IMG/VR virus record: IMGVR_UViG_3300034374_008949
Span: 1-34,144 of that record
Direction: 5' to 3' (one strand)
DNA: 34,144 nucleotides
From: a virus
The notes beneath the pieces were generated by a model. That model saw only the letters and a list, made by a program, of their open reading frames with translations. It was not told where the DNA came from and ran no database searches. The position numbers and the translations under genes are program-made. Positions 15,475-22,106 of this stretch are shown here, piece by piece (positions within the stretch are counted from its first letter, which is position 1; every line of letters starts with the position of its first letter).

Positions 15475-16616
15475 AGGAAGGGAGCTGGTACCCAGCTGGA
15501 GAAGAGGTTGACAAATTTGAGAAGCAGTTTTCGAAACGGTTTGGTTTCGATTCTTCGCTGATGGTGAACAGCGGCAGTTCCGCCAACTTGGTGATGATTG
15601 CTGCATTGAAAAAATATTTTGATTGGCAGGATGGATCCGAGATTATCGTTAGTGTTGTTGGGTTCCCGACTACGGTCAACCCCATTCTCCAGAACGGTTT
15701 AGTTCCCCGTTTTGTTGACATCACATGGGATGACCTGAACTGGAATCTGGATCAAATCAAGGAGTCAATCAATGAAAAGACAGTTGCCGTTTTTAGTAGT
15801 CCTGTATTGGGCAATAGTTATGACCTTGACCAGCTCCTTGATTTATGTGAACGGCACTCGCTGAAGTACATCGCAGACAACTGCGACTCCCTTGGTTCTA
15901 AGTGGAAGGGCGAGTATCTGACGGAGCATGCCGTTGCGGGATCCTCTTCTTTTTATCCGGCACACCACATCACCACGCTGGAAGGTGGGATGGTGTCCTC
16001 CAAGAACGCAGAGATCGTGCGTCTTGCTCGGCAGTTTGCCTGGTGGGGACGTGACTGTTATTGCGTGGGTAGCTGCAACCAGCTGATCAACGGCAGTTGC
16101 GGCAAGCGGTTTGATGCTTGGCTGCCTGGTTATGACGGGATTGTTGATCACAAATATGTGTTCAGCCAGATTGGTTACAACTTGAAACCGATTGATTTGC
16201 AGGGTGCAATCGGCCAGGTGCAGCTGACCAAGATTGACGAGATCCACCAAAAACGACGCGAAAACTATTCACGAACCAAAGAAATTCTTAAGAAATTAGG
16301 AAGCGAGTTGCGTGTTGTTGACGAGAAACCAGAGGCTGAAACCTCTTGGTTCGGTGTGCCGATCATCTGTGAACACAAAGAGTACAAGCGTGAACTCCAG
16401 TTGTACCTAGAAGCAAACGGTATCCAGACCCGCAATTACTTTGCAGGCAACCTGTTGCTCCATCCTGCGTACCGAGACCTTGGTAATGCAAAGGATTACC
16501 CGAACGCCTATGACGTTCTTAGCAAAGTGTTCTTTATGAGTACTGCACCCATACTTACGGAAGAAAATTTTGCGTATATTGACGAGATCGTATCAAACTT
16601 CACCGGAGCGTACTGA
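15399..16616 (+). CDS. rfbH: RfbH-type NDP-4-keto-6-deoxyhexose 3-dehydratase (PMP and iron-sulphur)
   Basis: 405 residues of the DegT/DnrJ/EryC1/StrS fold. Instead of the PLP-binding lysine it has His189-His190 in FYPAHHITTLEGG, the hallmark of RfbH/DdhC/E1 dehydratases that use pyridoxamine phosphate for C3 deoxygenation. Iron-sulphur cysteines are present: Cys162 in DNCDS and Cys220, Cys222, Cys226 and Cys234 in RDCYCVGSC and SCGKRF. In the known pathway it removes the C3 hydroxyl of NDP-4-keto-6-deoxyglucose with electrons from a flavin/iron-sulphur reductase, giving a 3,6-dideoxy sugar. No such reductase is in the window, so the host would have to supply it. AGGAAGGA precedes the ATG; the next gene starts within its stop (TGATG). 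Confidence 0.9.
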   Translation: MFKSKVMYSGPYFDGQEIEAAVKALKEGSWYPAGEEVDKFEKQFSKRFGFDSSLMVNSGSSANLVMIAALKKYFDWQDGSEIIVSVVGFPTTVNPILQNGLVPRFVDITWDDLNWNLDQIKESINEKTVAVFSSPVLGNSYDLDQLLDLCERHSLKYIADNCDSLGSKWKGEYLTEHAVAGSSSFYPAHHITTLEGGMVSSKNAEIVRLARQFAWWGRDCYCVGSCNQLINGSCGKRFDAWLPGYDGIVDHKYVFSQIGYNLKPIDLQGAIGQVQLTKIDEIHQKRRENYSRTKEILKKLGSELRVVDEKPEAETSWFGVPIICEHKEYKRELQLYLEANGIQTRNYFAGNLLLHPAYRDLGNAKDYPNAYDVLSKVFFMSTAPILTEENFAYIDEIVSNFTGAY

Positions 16617-17161
16617 TGAAAGTTACCCCGCTTGCGCTACCAGAAGTCAAGCTAATTGACCTGGATGTATTCGAGGATGACCGTGGTGCTTTCACAGTTC
16701 ATTGGCATGAGGAGAAGTTGTCGGATGCGGTTGATGGCCATCACTTCCGGCAAGACAGCTATGTGTTGTCCAAGAAACATGTCGTGCGTGGCATGCATTA
16801 TCAGTTGCCGCCCTACGAGCAAGGCAAGTTGGTGCGTTGCATGAGCGGCGTCATCCAAGATGTGGTGGTTGACATCCGTAAGTCTTCCCCGCGTTTTGGT
16901 CAGTGGGTTGATGTGTTGCTGTATTCGCAGGACCATCAAGCATTGTGGGTACCGCCTGGCTTTGCCCACGGGTATGCAACCTTGGAACCCAATACGGCAG
17001 TCTTCTATAAGTGCACGGATTTACATGCGCCATCTGCTGAGCGCAGCATCTTATGGAACGATAAAGATTTAGATATTGACTGGGAAGTAACAAAGAAAGC
17101 TATAGTTTCAGCTAAAGATTCAAAGGGAATTCCTTTCAAGGAAGCAGAGGTATTTGAGTAA
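16616..17161 (+). CDS. rmlC: dTDP-4-dehydrorhamnose 3,5-epimerase-like (RmlC cupin)
   Basis: 181 residues, full family length. The double-stranded beta-helix motifs are all there: DDRGAFTVHWHEEKL, VVRGMHYQLPP with His61 and Lys71 (GKLVR), VVDIRKSSPRFGQW, PPGFAHGYATLE with the second His, VFYKCTDLHAP with the Tyr region and ILWNDKDLDIDW with the Asp that pairs with the catalytic His. It epimerises C3 and/or C5 of a 4-keto-6-deoxy sugar nucleotide. In a dideoxyhexose pathway the same fold does the C5 epimerisation of ascarylose synthesis, so the true substrate could be CDP- or dTDP-linked. Start and stop are coupled to both neighbours (TGATG and TAATG). Confidence 0.92.
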   Translation: MKVTPLALPEVKLIDLDVFEDDRGAFTVHWHEEKLSDAVDGHHFRQDSYVLSKKHVVRGMHYQLPPYEQGKLVRCMSGVIQDVVVDIRKSSPRFGQWVDVLLYSQDHQALWVPPGFAHGYATLEPNTAVFYKCTDLHAPSAERSILWNDKDLDIDWEVTKKAIVSAKDSKGIPFKEAEVFE

Positions 17162-18135
17162 TGGAAAACTATTTGGTTACGGGTGGCGCTGGGTTTATTG
17201 GTCGTCATCTCATCAAGCACCTGCTGGAGACCACGGACGCCAAGATTTATACGCTTGACAAGCTTGGTTACGCCAGTAATTCTGATGCGTTACATGAATT
17301 GCCTGGTGCACGGGAACGTCACCGGCTGTTCTGTTGTGACCTGACGGATGAAGGATATGTACAAGATGTTGTACATACTTTGCAACCGACCCGGATTTAT
17401 CACCTGGCTGCCGAAAGCCATGTCGATAACTCGATCCAGTCACCGCGTGAGTTTATCCAGAGCAACATTGTCGGCACCTACACCCTGCTGGAAGCATGCC
17501 GCCAGATGCTCCTGGAACCATTTCGGTTCTTGCACGTTAGTACTGATGAGGTTTTTGGGAGTTTGCATCCGGATACCAAGGATGAATTCTTTGTTGAGTC
17601 CACGCCTTACAACCCAAGCTCCCCATATTCAGCTAGTAAGGCAGCCAGTGATCACCTGGTGATGGCATGGCATAACACCTACGGATTCCCTGCTGTCATT
17701 ACAAATTGCAGCAATAACTATGGCCCTGGTCAACATCCCGAGAAGTTGATTCCCATGACCATTACCAATGCCCTGGGCAATCGTCCGATCACTGTACACG
17801 GCAAGGGATTAAACATTCGTGACTGGTTGCATGTAGAAGATCATGTCAAGGCACTTGCTTTAGTGATGGACGAGGGAGTCTTGGGTCAGCAGTATTGCAT
17901 CGGTGGCTTTGGCGAACGTACCAATATGGAAGTAGTGGAGACTATTTGTTATGTACTGGATGAATTGCTGCCACGTCCTACGCCATACTCCGACTTGATT
18001 ACGCACGTCTTGGATCGTCCGGGCAATGATCTGCGGTATGCGATTGATCCAACAAAGATTCAAGAACTGGGCTGGCGCCCAGACTATGACTTTGAAAGTG
18101 GCATCCGAGAAACCATCAAGGAATACGTTAAGTAA
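17161..18135 (+). CDS. rmlB: NDP-glucose 4,6-dehydratase (RmlB/RfbB family)
   Basis: 324 residues. Motifs in order: VTGGAGFIGRHL (NAD site, residues 6-17), YHLAAESHVDNSI, STDEVFGSL with the Thr/Asp/Glu of the active site, Tyr156/Lys160 in PYSASKAASDH, NCSNNYGPGQHPEKLIP, and RDWLHVEDHVKA near the end. HVDNSI and the NCSNNYGP..PEKLIP string are typical of dTDP-glucose dehydratases rather than CDP-glucose ones. It makes NDP-4-keto-6-deoxyglucose, the entry point for the 3,5-epimerase and the RfbH-type enzyme just upstream. Last gene of the sugar operon; no thymidylyltransferase (RmlA) is present. Confidence 0.94.
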   Translation: MENYLVTGGAGFIGRHLIKHLLETTDAKIYTLDKLGYASNSDALHELPGARERHRLFCCDLTDEGYVQDVVHTLQPTRIYHLAAESHVDNSIQSPREFIQSNIVGTYTLLEACRQMLLEPFRFLHVSTDEVFGSLHPDTKDEFFVESTPYNPSSPYSASKAASDHLVMAWHNTYGFPAVITNCSNNYGPGQHPEKLIPMTITNALGNRPITVHGKGLNIRDWLHVEDHVKALALVMDEGVLGQQYCIGGFGERTNMEVVETICYVLDELLPRPTPYSDLITHVLDRPGNDLRYAIDPTKIQELGWRPDYDFESGIRETIKEYVK

Positions 18136-18182
18136 TTCGGTTACCACAACTGTTAGTATTGGGTATACCACATTTGCAAACA

Positions 18183-18386
18183 ATGAATAAGCTGCAAGAG
18201 TATTATGATGTTGTGACGGAAGGGAATGAGTTCCTGGATAATCACAACCAGCTTTTACAAAGTTTGATGCTATCGAGGCAAAATGCTGGTAACCAATCTT
18301 CTAATCAGGAACCCCAAGGAATCGGAAATGAGTCTGTCGAACCAAGTCAAGGAGTCGGTCAACCAGGCGGCGGGGACTTTGCGTGA
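18183..18386 (+). CDS. Small hypothetical protein, 67 residues
   Basis: MNKLQEYYDVVTEGNEFLDN starts a helical N-terminal half (LQSLMLSRQNAGNQ), followed by a Gln/Gly/Pro-rich low-complexity tail (GVGQPGGGDFA). It starts 48 bases after rmlB and overlaps the next gene by 59 bases, in another frame. An upstream TTG would add eight residues. No family recognised. Confidence 0.55.
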   Translation: MNKLQEYYDVVTEGNEFLDNHNQLLQSLMLSRQNAGNQSSNQEPQGIGNESVEPSQGVGQPGGGDFA

Positions 18387-18534
18387 GGCACTAGCCTTTG
18401 CAGCACGCACCGAACATCCTGTTGTGATCAGCAGCCTGACCGATGTCTTGGTGAGGCTTGAGTCCCTGGAACACATGGACGAGATCATGGAGAAGTTCGG
18501 CAAGAGTAAAGACATCCCTACAAATTTTGGCTGA
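18328..18534 (+). CDS. Small helical protein, 68 residues
   Basis: MSLSNQVKESVNQAAGTLRE, then EALAFAARTEHPVVISSLTDVL and a helix ending EIMEKFGKSK. AAGGA sits six bases before the ATG at 18328, a good ribosome site, so this start was preferred to one 45 bases upstream. All-helical, no cysteines, no recognised family. It overlaps both neighbours. Confidence 0.62.
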   Translation: MSLSNQVKESVNQAAGTLREALAFAARTEHPVVISSLTDVLVRLESLEHMDEIMEKFGKSKDIPTNFG

Positions 18535-18694
18535 GCGTTACACGGATGAGCAACGACTCCAGGATTACTTCTGGAAGTTGGAGTCTTTGATTCCAAACCC
18601 AGGACCTAACTGGGCAAAATCTGCAAAGCCATGTAAGTGGAAAAAGATTCTGGATGAAAAGGCTAAGGGTTATACTGAAGATGCTCATATGTAA
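18527..18694 (+). CDS. Small hypothetical protein, about 55 residues
   Basis: The coding-like part begins after the stop of the previous gene (AERYTDEQRLQDYFWKLESL, then PGPNWAKSAKPCKWKKILDE). No ATG is available; a TTG at 18527 overlaps the previous stop by eight bases and is my choice. The frame is open further upstream but becomes Trp/Ser-rich there, like an antisense or shifted frame. Trp- and Lys-rich, unknown function. A terminator follows after about 40 bases. Confidence 0.5.
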   Translation: MAERYTDEQRLQDYFWKLESLIPNPGPNWAKSAKPCKWKKILDEKAKGYTEDAHM

Positions 18695-18732
18695 ACAGCT
18701 CAACGCGAGCGTTTAGCGGTAGTGAAGTTCTT

Positions 18733-18766
18733 AAAGATCTCGGCTTGAGCACCCGGGATCTTTTTT
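18733..18766 (+). terminator. Rho-independent terminator of the sugar/hli operon
   Basis: Arms AAAGATCTCGG (18733-18743) and CCGGGATCTTT (18753-18763) pair over 11 bases with one G-T pair and a 9-base loop, followed by TTTTTT. It closes the plus-strand unit that begins at 12584. Confidence 0.88.
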
Positions 18767-18801
18767 ATGTAGAGTGGATTATATACAGTTCAATTCAAAT
18801 C

Positions 18802-18984
18802 ATGGACGAACATACCCGCAAGAATTGGGAAACAGTCCGTAAAGCTTTGTTTGCAGCTGGCAAGACTGATTGCTTTATTTATCAGCAAGCAGTTTCCGTT
18901 ACGGATGGCCATGGCCTGATTGACAAGCATCCTGGGCTCGTAAATGCGGATGAGATTGCAAAACAACTTCTGGAAGAAAGTTGA
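18802..18984 (+). CDS. Small hypothetical protein, 60 residues
   Basis: MDEHTRKNWETVRKALFAAG and FIYQQAVSVTDGHGLIDKHP, ending EIAKQLLEES: a compact soluble helix-strand-helix pattern. An upstream in-frame start at 18745 would run through the terminator, so the ATG at 18802 is preferred. The gene is separated from the sugar operon by a terminator, so it has its own promoter somewhere in 18767-18801, where a TTATATA stretch occurs. No family recognised. Confidence 0.6.
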   Translation: MDEHTRKNWETVRKALFAAGKTDCFIYQQAVSVTDGHGLIDKHPGLVNADEIAKQLLEES

Positions 18985-18993
18985 TATAGTTTA

Positions 18994-19272
18994 TTGATAC
19001 GCAAAGTTGTAGTGAACCCTGGGCCAAAGAAGCGCCGGATTAACAGCAATCGCGAGAAGATGCGGACATATAAAAGGTCATCCAGTTGCCACTGTTGCGG
19101 CTTGGATGACCATCGGGTTCTTGAGTTTCACCACGTTGGACCAAAGAATTATTCGGTCGGCAACATGGTGAATAGCGGTTGTTCTTGGAAGACGATCTTA
19201 AAAGAAATCCAGAATTGTATTGTGGTGTGCTCCAACTGCCACCGTATTACCCATTACGAAGCGTTGCCTTGA
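18994..19272 (+). CDS. HNH endonuclease
   Basis: 92 residues. The zinc-ribbon and HNH motifs are clear: SCHCCGLDDHRVLEFHHVGP with the His-His catalytic start, Asn in KNYSVGNMV, and IVVCSNCHRITHY with the second CxxC and the metal-binding His. Such small phage HNH proteins act as homing or nicking nucleases, and some help terminase. The start is a TTG; a GTG six codons later is an alternative. It lies between small genes and its 3' end overlaps the convergent Dps-like gene by 26 bases. Confidence 0.85.
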   Translation: MIRKVVVNPGPKKRRINSNREKMRTYKRSSSCHCCGLDDHRVLEFHHVGPKNYSVGNMVNSGCSWKTILKEIQNCIVVCSNCHRITHYEALP

Positions 19273-19798
19273 TGAACCAGGCAGCCTTGAATGCTTCTCC
19301 GCAAAGTTCAGCCATGTAGTTTTGGATGTCGATGGCTTTGACTTTGGCAGCAGCAGCTTCCAGCTTTTTGGTTTTCATGCCCAGCTCTTCAAGGTTTTTG
19401 TAATAGACCGAGAGCATTTCAGTGGGCTTGTAGCTTTTGACGTGCTTGAACTCAGGGCTGGCATCCATCAACCCGTCATGACACATTGGGAGCAAGTAGT
19501 CCATTGAACGGATGAACTCACCGATTTTGTCGAACTGCTCGACGTGTGCTTCGTACTGATCCTTAAGGAAGGCATGGATCCCAGTGAAGTTAGGCGCTTC
19601 GTAGTTGAAGTGCATCAGGTGAGATTGCACTTGAAGTTGGTGGACGTAAGCAGCCAGCTGGATTAGTTGCTGGATGAAGACACCAACATCTCCGCCTTTG
19701 GACTTGGTAGGTCCTTTAGGTTTTGATTGCGGTCCAGGAGAAGCCTGCTCAACGGCAGCAGGCATTTCCTGGGGCACTTGAGGACCAGGCGTATACAT
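19247..19798 (-). CDS. dps: Dps/ferritin-like protein with complete ferroxidase residues
   Basis: 183 residues. After a Pro/Gln/Lys-rich, disordered N-terminus (1-36) comes a four-helix Dps fold. The residues of the Dps intersubunit ferroxidase site are present with the exact family spacing: His63 (HLMHFNYEAPNF), His75 twelve later (FTGIH), Asp90 fifteen after that (EQFDKIGE) and Glu94 four further. In this family they oxidise Fe(II) in a 12-subunit shell that may also bind DNA. The Trp usually next to the first His is Phe here. It lies two bases from a virion-type gene, so it may be a virion component or a phage stress protein. Family call confident, role in the virion inferred. Confidence 0.78.
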   Translation of the reverse strand: MYTPGPQVPQEMPAAVEQASPGPQSKPKGPTKSKGGDVGVFIQQLIQLAAYVHQLQVQSHLMHFNYEAPNFTGIHAFLKDQYEAHVEQFDKIGEFIRSMDYLLPMCHDGLMDASPEFKHVKSYKPTEMLSVYYKNLEELGMKTKKLEAAAAKVKAIDIQNYMAELCGEAFKAAWFIKATLRNG

Positions 19799-19800
19799 AC

Positions 19801-21114
19801 TTAGTAATTAATCTCTTCCCAGTTTAATGCAGTTAAGACATCGGCACCTGCGCTTTGAGTTGAAACAATAAGGGCAAGGACATTAGAAGTACTGGTAAAG
19901 GAATTTCTTTGCAGTTGATACTTAAATAAGTCAACAGTAGAAAGGTCAGTCGTGGTCGAGCCTTGGTTTGAACCAGCTACAAATCCGTGAACAAGGCTTT
20001 GGCCACCGCTGATACCAGTTGCTGTGGTATTGATTTCAATCGGTGAATCAGCACCAGCACTGACCCATGTCCCACCGGAGACAGTTGTTGCACCGTTGAC
20101 TAGTTCCCAACGGTAGTTTGCGTTATTAGTAATGCCTAAAACCGAGATACCGTTTAGGACAACAACAGCATCTGGCGTGGAAGCCTTAAGACGAATAGCG
20201 GCTGTTGGATAAAGAGTTCCAGTAACTGTCAAGTCGTATGGTGCGGTGATATCTTGACCTGCAGCACGTCCTTTACCGCGCAAGTCATAACCACCTTCCG
20301 ATAGGACAGTGGAACAAATCTGTTTAAGCGTGCTGTCTGTTGAAGTGGTATCTAAGTTTTCAATTTCATAGCGACAGGGTAAAGTCGCCGTTGACATGTA
20401 GGTAGAAGTAATGTTATTGGCGTGGTGGAAAGAGTGGCAATGAACAAGTTCACCATCAATCAAGAACCCAGCACGTACGGTACCAACACCAAGCCATTCA
20501 AAATCAAACCACGAGAGTTGTGACTTTGTCATGTCGATTGTGTAGCCAGATGGACCAGAACCATCTAGCTTGTCGATATTCCAATCGGTTTGGGCGACAC
20601 GAGTATTAACAACGCTACCGGTATTGCTGGAGCGCTGAACCAGGAAAGGATCTGCAGTTCCGCTTACTTCAACGTAATAACCATTGTCAGAACCGAAGTA
20701 TCCAACACGTTGACGCAGGTTTGCTTTGCCACTACTCATGACAAAACTATTCATTACCTGCAGAGATTTCCCTGGCTGATAAGGAAAAACTCTTGTCGTT
20801 TCACGGTAAACCTGTGAACCAGAAGTTGTGTTGATGGTCAGGTCAACTAAGCCTTCGTCCGAGTTGAAAGTTGCAGTCGAACCAGAGGTGGACCACTTAC
20901 CGTTATCGGTGTAACGATGAGAAGAATCGAATAGGGTGAAAGGTTCTGATACTCTTAATCGACCAAAAGAATCACCTGCAGTTGTTGCAGGCTTTACATA
21001 AGTGAAGGTACCGCTAGTAGTTGTTACTTCTAGCGGTTGCCCACTGCAGGTTTGTACCTTTATCGTTTCAAATAATCCGCTATTGCCTGAGTCCCGATAT
21101 AGAGGTCTTGCCAT
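19801..21114 (-). CDS. Virion structural protein, cyanophage type
   Basis: 437 residues, beta-rich and without catalytic motifs. Starts MARPLYRDSGNSGLFETI and has SFGRLRVSEPFTLFDSSHRY, then KSLQVMNSFVMSSGKANLRQ and WFDFEWLGVGTVRAGFLIDG, typical of a protein I recall in tailed marine phages as a structural component. It is Thr/Ser-rich in the last 150 residues. First of the run of minus-strand structural genes after the S74 fibre; only two bases separate it from the Dps-like gene. Confidence 0.75.
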   Translation of the reverse strand: MARPLYRDSGNSGLFETIKVQTCSGQPLEVTTTSGTFTYVKPATTAGDSFGRLRVSEPFTLFDSSHRYTDNGKWSTSGSTATFNSDEGLVDLTINTTSGSQVYRETTRVFPYQPGKSLQVMNSFVMSSGKANLRQRVGYFGSDNGYYVEVSGTADPFLVQRSSNTGSVVNTRVAQTDWNIDKLDGSGPSGYTIDMTKSQLSWFDFEWLGVGTVRAGFLIDGELVHCHSFHHANNITSTYMSTATLPCRYEIENLDTTSTDSTLKQICSTVLSEGGYDLRGKGRAAGQDITAPYDLTVTGTLYPTAAIRLKASTPDAVVVLNGISVLGITNNANYRWELVNGATTVSGGTWVSAGADSPIEINTTATGISGGQSLVHGFVAGSNQGSTTTDLSTVDLFKYQLQRNSFTSTSNVLALIVSTQSAGADVLTALNWEEINY

Positions 21115-21141
21115 TATGTAGTATTAATGTAGATACCTTTA

Positions 21142-21495
21142 TTATCTCATCCCATCACAGCGGAGCATATTCATTAGGTCTTCTGCTTGTTTGTATTCTT
21201 TCTTAGCAAATTCGTATTGAGTGCAGGCTGCTGCATAGAAAGCTTTGTAGATTTCCTTGCCGGAAAGAGCGCCGGTGTATTCAGCGATGGTGTCAGCAAA
21301 GCAGTTGGTTGCTTCTGTGAGGAGATTTTGATTGGTCATGTGATTAAGGGTGGCCGAAACGTTGGTGGTGTCGTGAAGATTGTGGCGTTGGTCCTTGGCT
21401 ACCAATGGCTCTTCTGGATCCGCAACTATTTTGTTGTCACGGTACCACTTTTGCCATTGATGGATAGCAGCCATGGCTTGGTTTGTTTCTTCCAT
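21142..21495 (-). CDS. Hypothetical helical protein, 117 residues
   Basis: MEETNQAMAAIHQWQKWYRD, then QNLLTEATNCFADTIAEYTG and FYAAACTQYEFAKKEYKQAEDL. All-helical, with three cysteines and no membrane segment. It starts just after the terminator at 21502-21535, so it has its own transcription start or is read through. Unknown function; probably a virion or assembly protein from its neighbours. Confidence 0.62.
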   Translation of the reverse strand: MEETNQAMAAIHQWQKWYRDNKIVADPEEPLVAKDQRHNLHDTTNVSATLNHMTNQNLLTEATNCFADTIAEYTGALSGKEIYKAFYAAACTQYEFAKKEYKQAEDLMNMLRCDGMR

Positions 21496-21501
21496 GTATT
21501 G

Positions 21502-21535
21502 AAAAAGGGGGCGCTACTGCGTAGCTACCCCCAAA
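21502..21535 (-). terminator. Rho-independent terminator
   Basis: On the minus strand, GGGGGTAGCTAC pairs with GTAGCGCCCCC (slightly imperfect, short loop) and is followed by CTTTTTC. It lies 25 bases after the stop of the gene at 21559 and ends the fibre-side transcript. Confidence 0.75.
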
Positions 21536-21558
21536 GTTTAGTCAGTAAATAAAAGAAA

Positions 21559-21861
21559 TCAAGCAGTTGCGAATGCTTCTGCAGGATTTGCCTGTTCGAG
21601 TAGACCTTTTTCGTACATCTCGACAGCTTTTACCATTTCGAAATAGCGTTCACGCATAGCAGGACCAGCTTCCCGGATGCAGAAGTCTTGCCAAAGACCG
21701 GTGTAGCAGCCGTTGGTACGACCAGAGCAGCGGTACATGTGCTCCATGAAATCAGCTTTGCGCTGTTCTTCGGCCACATCCCAGTTCCGAAGTTGTTCTT
21801 TCAGCCAGGGAGTATCGAAAGCGCCTGCGGTATTGAGTTTCTTTGCGAGGTCGTCAGTCAT
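21559..21861 (-). CDS. Hypothetical protein, 100 residues
   Basis: Start chosen at the internal ATG 21861 (MTDDLAKKLNTAGAFDTPWL), which overlaps the upstream gene by eight bases; a longer frame upstream of it is a shadow of that gene. The protein is helical and has a Cys pair (YRCSGRTNGCYTGLWQDFCI), ending NPAEAFATA. No family recognised; its place between virion genes suggests a structural or assembly role. Confidence 0.62.
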   Translation of the reverse strand: MTDDLAKKLNTAGAFDTPWLKEQLRNWDVAEEQRKADFMEHMYRCSGRTNGCYTGLWQDFCIREAGPAMRERYFEMVKAVEMYEKGLLEQANPAEAFATA

Positions 21862-22051
21862 TGGAATCAATTGCCGTGATAGAAGTATAGACCCCTTGGA
21901 CGGAGGAACTGGCTTCAAAGAGGAGGTCATCCAGTTCGTCCTGGAGCGCCTCTGCAATTTGAGTAGGTGTTTTACCACCGAAGGAGTCGTAGTCTAGTTC
22001 CAAGTCAACCGCAAAGGATACGGTTAATTTAGGCACGGTAATCGGGTCCAT
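21854..22051 (-). CDS. Small hypothetical protein, 65 residues
   Basis: MDPITVPKLTVSFAVDLELD is followed by a helix (TPTQIAEALQDELDDLLFEA) and ends TSITAIDSND. Strand-helix pattern, acidic. Separated from the fibre gene by 55 bases that hold the shared post-stop sequence. Unknown function. Confidence 0.6.
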   Translation of the reverse strand: MDPITVPKLTVSFAVDLELDYDSFGGKTPTQIAEALQDELDDLLFEASSSVQGVYTSITAIDSND

Positions 22052-22090
22052 TGATGTAAGTAAGGACCCAATTACATTAGCAGCAATTTA

Positions 22091-22106
22091 TTAGTGAGTA
22101 GGACTA
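22091..22106 (-). repeat. Post-stop sequence shared by both S74 fibre genes (copy 2)
   Basis: TAGTCCTACTCACTAA directly after the fibre stop codon (the gene ends TAGTAG). Fifteen of 16 bases match the sequence at 854-869 behind the other S74 fibre, on the opposite strand. It is not part of either protein. Confidence 0.7.
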
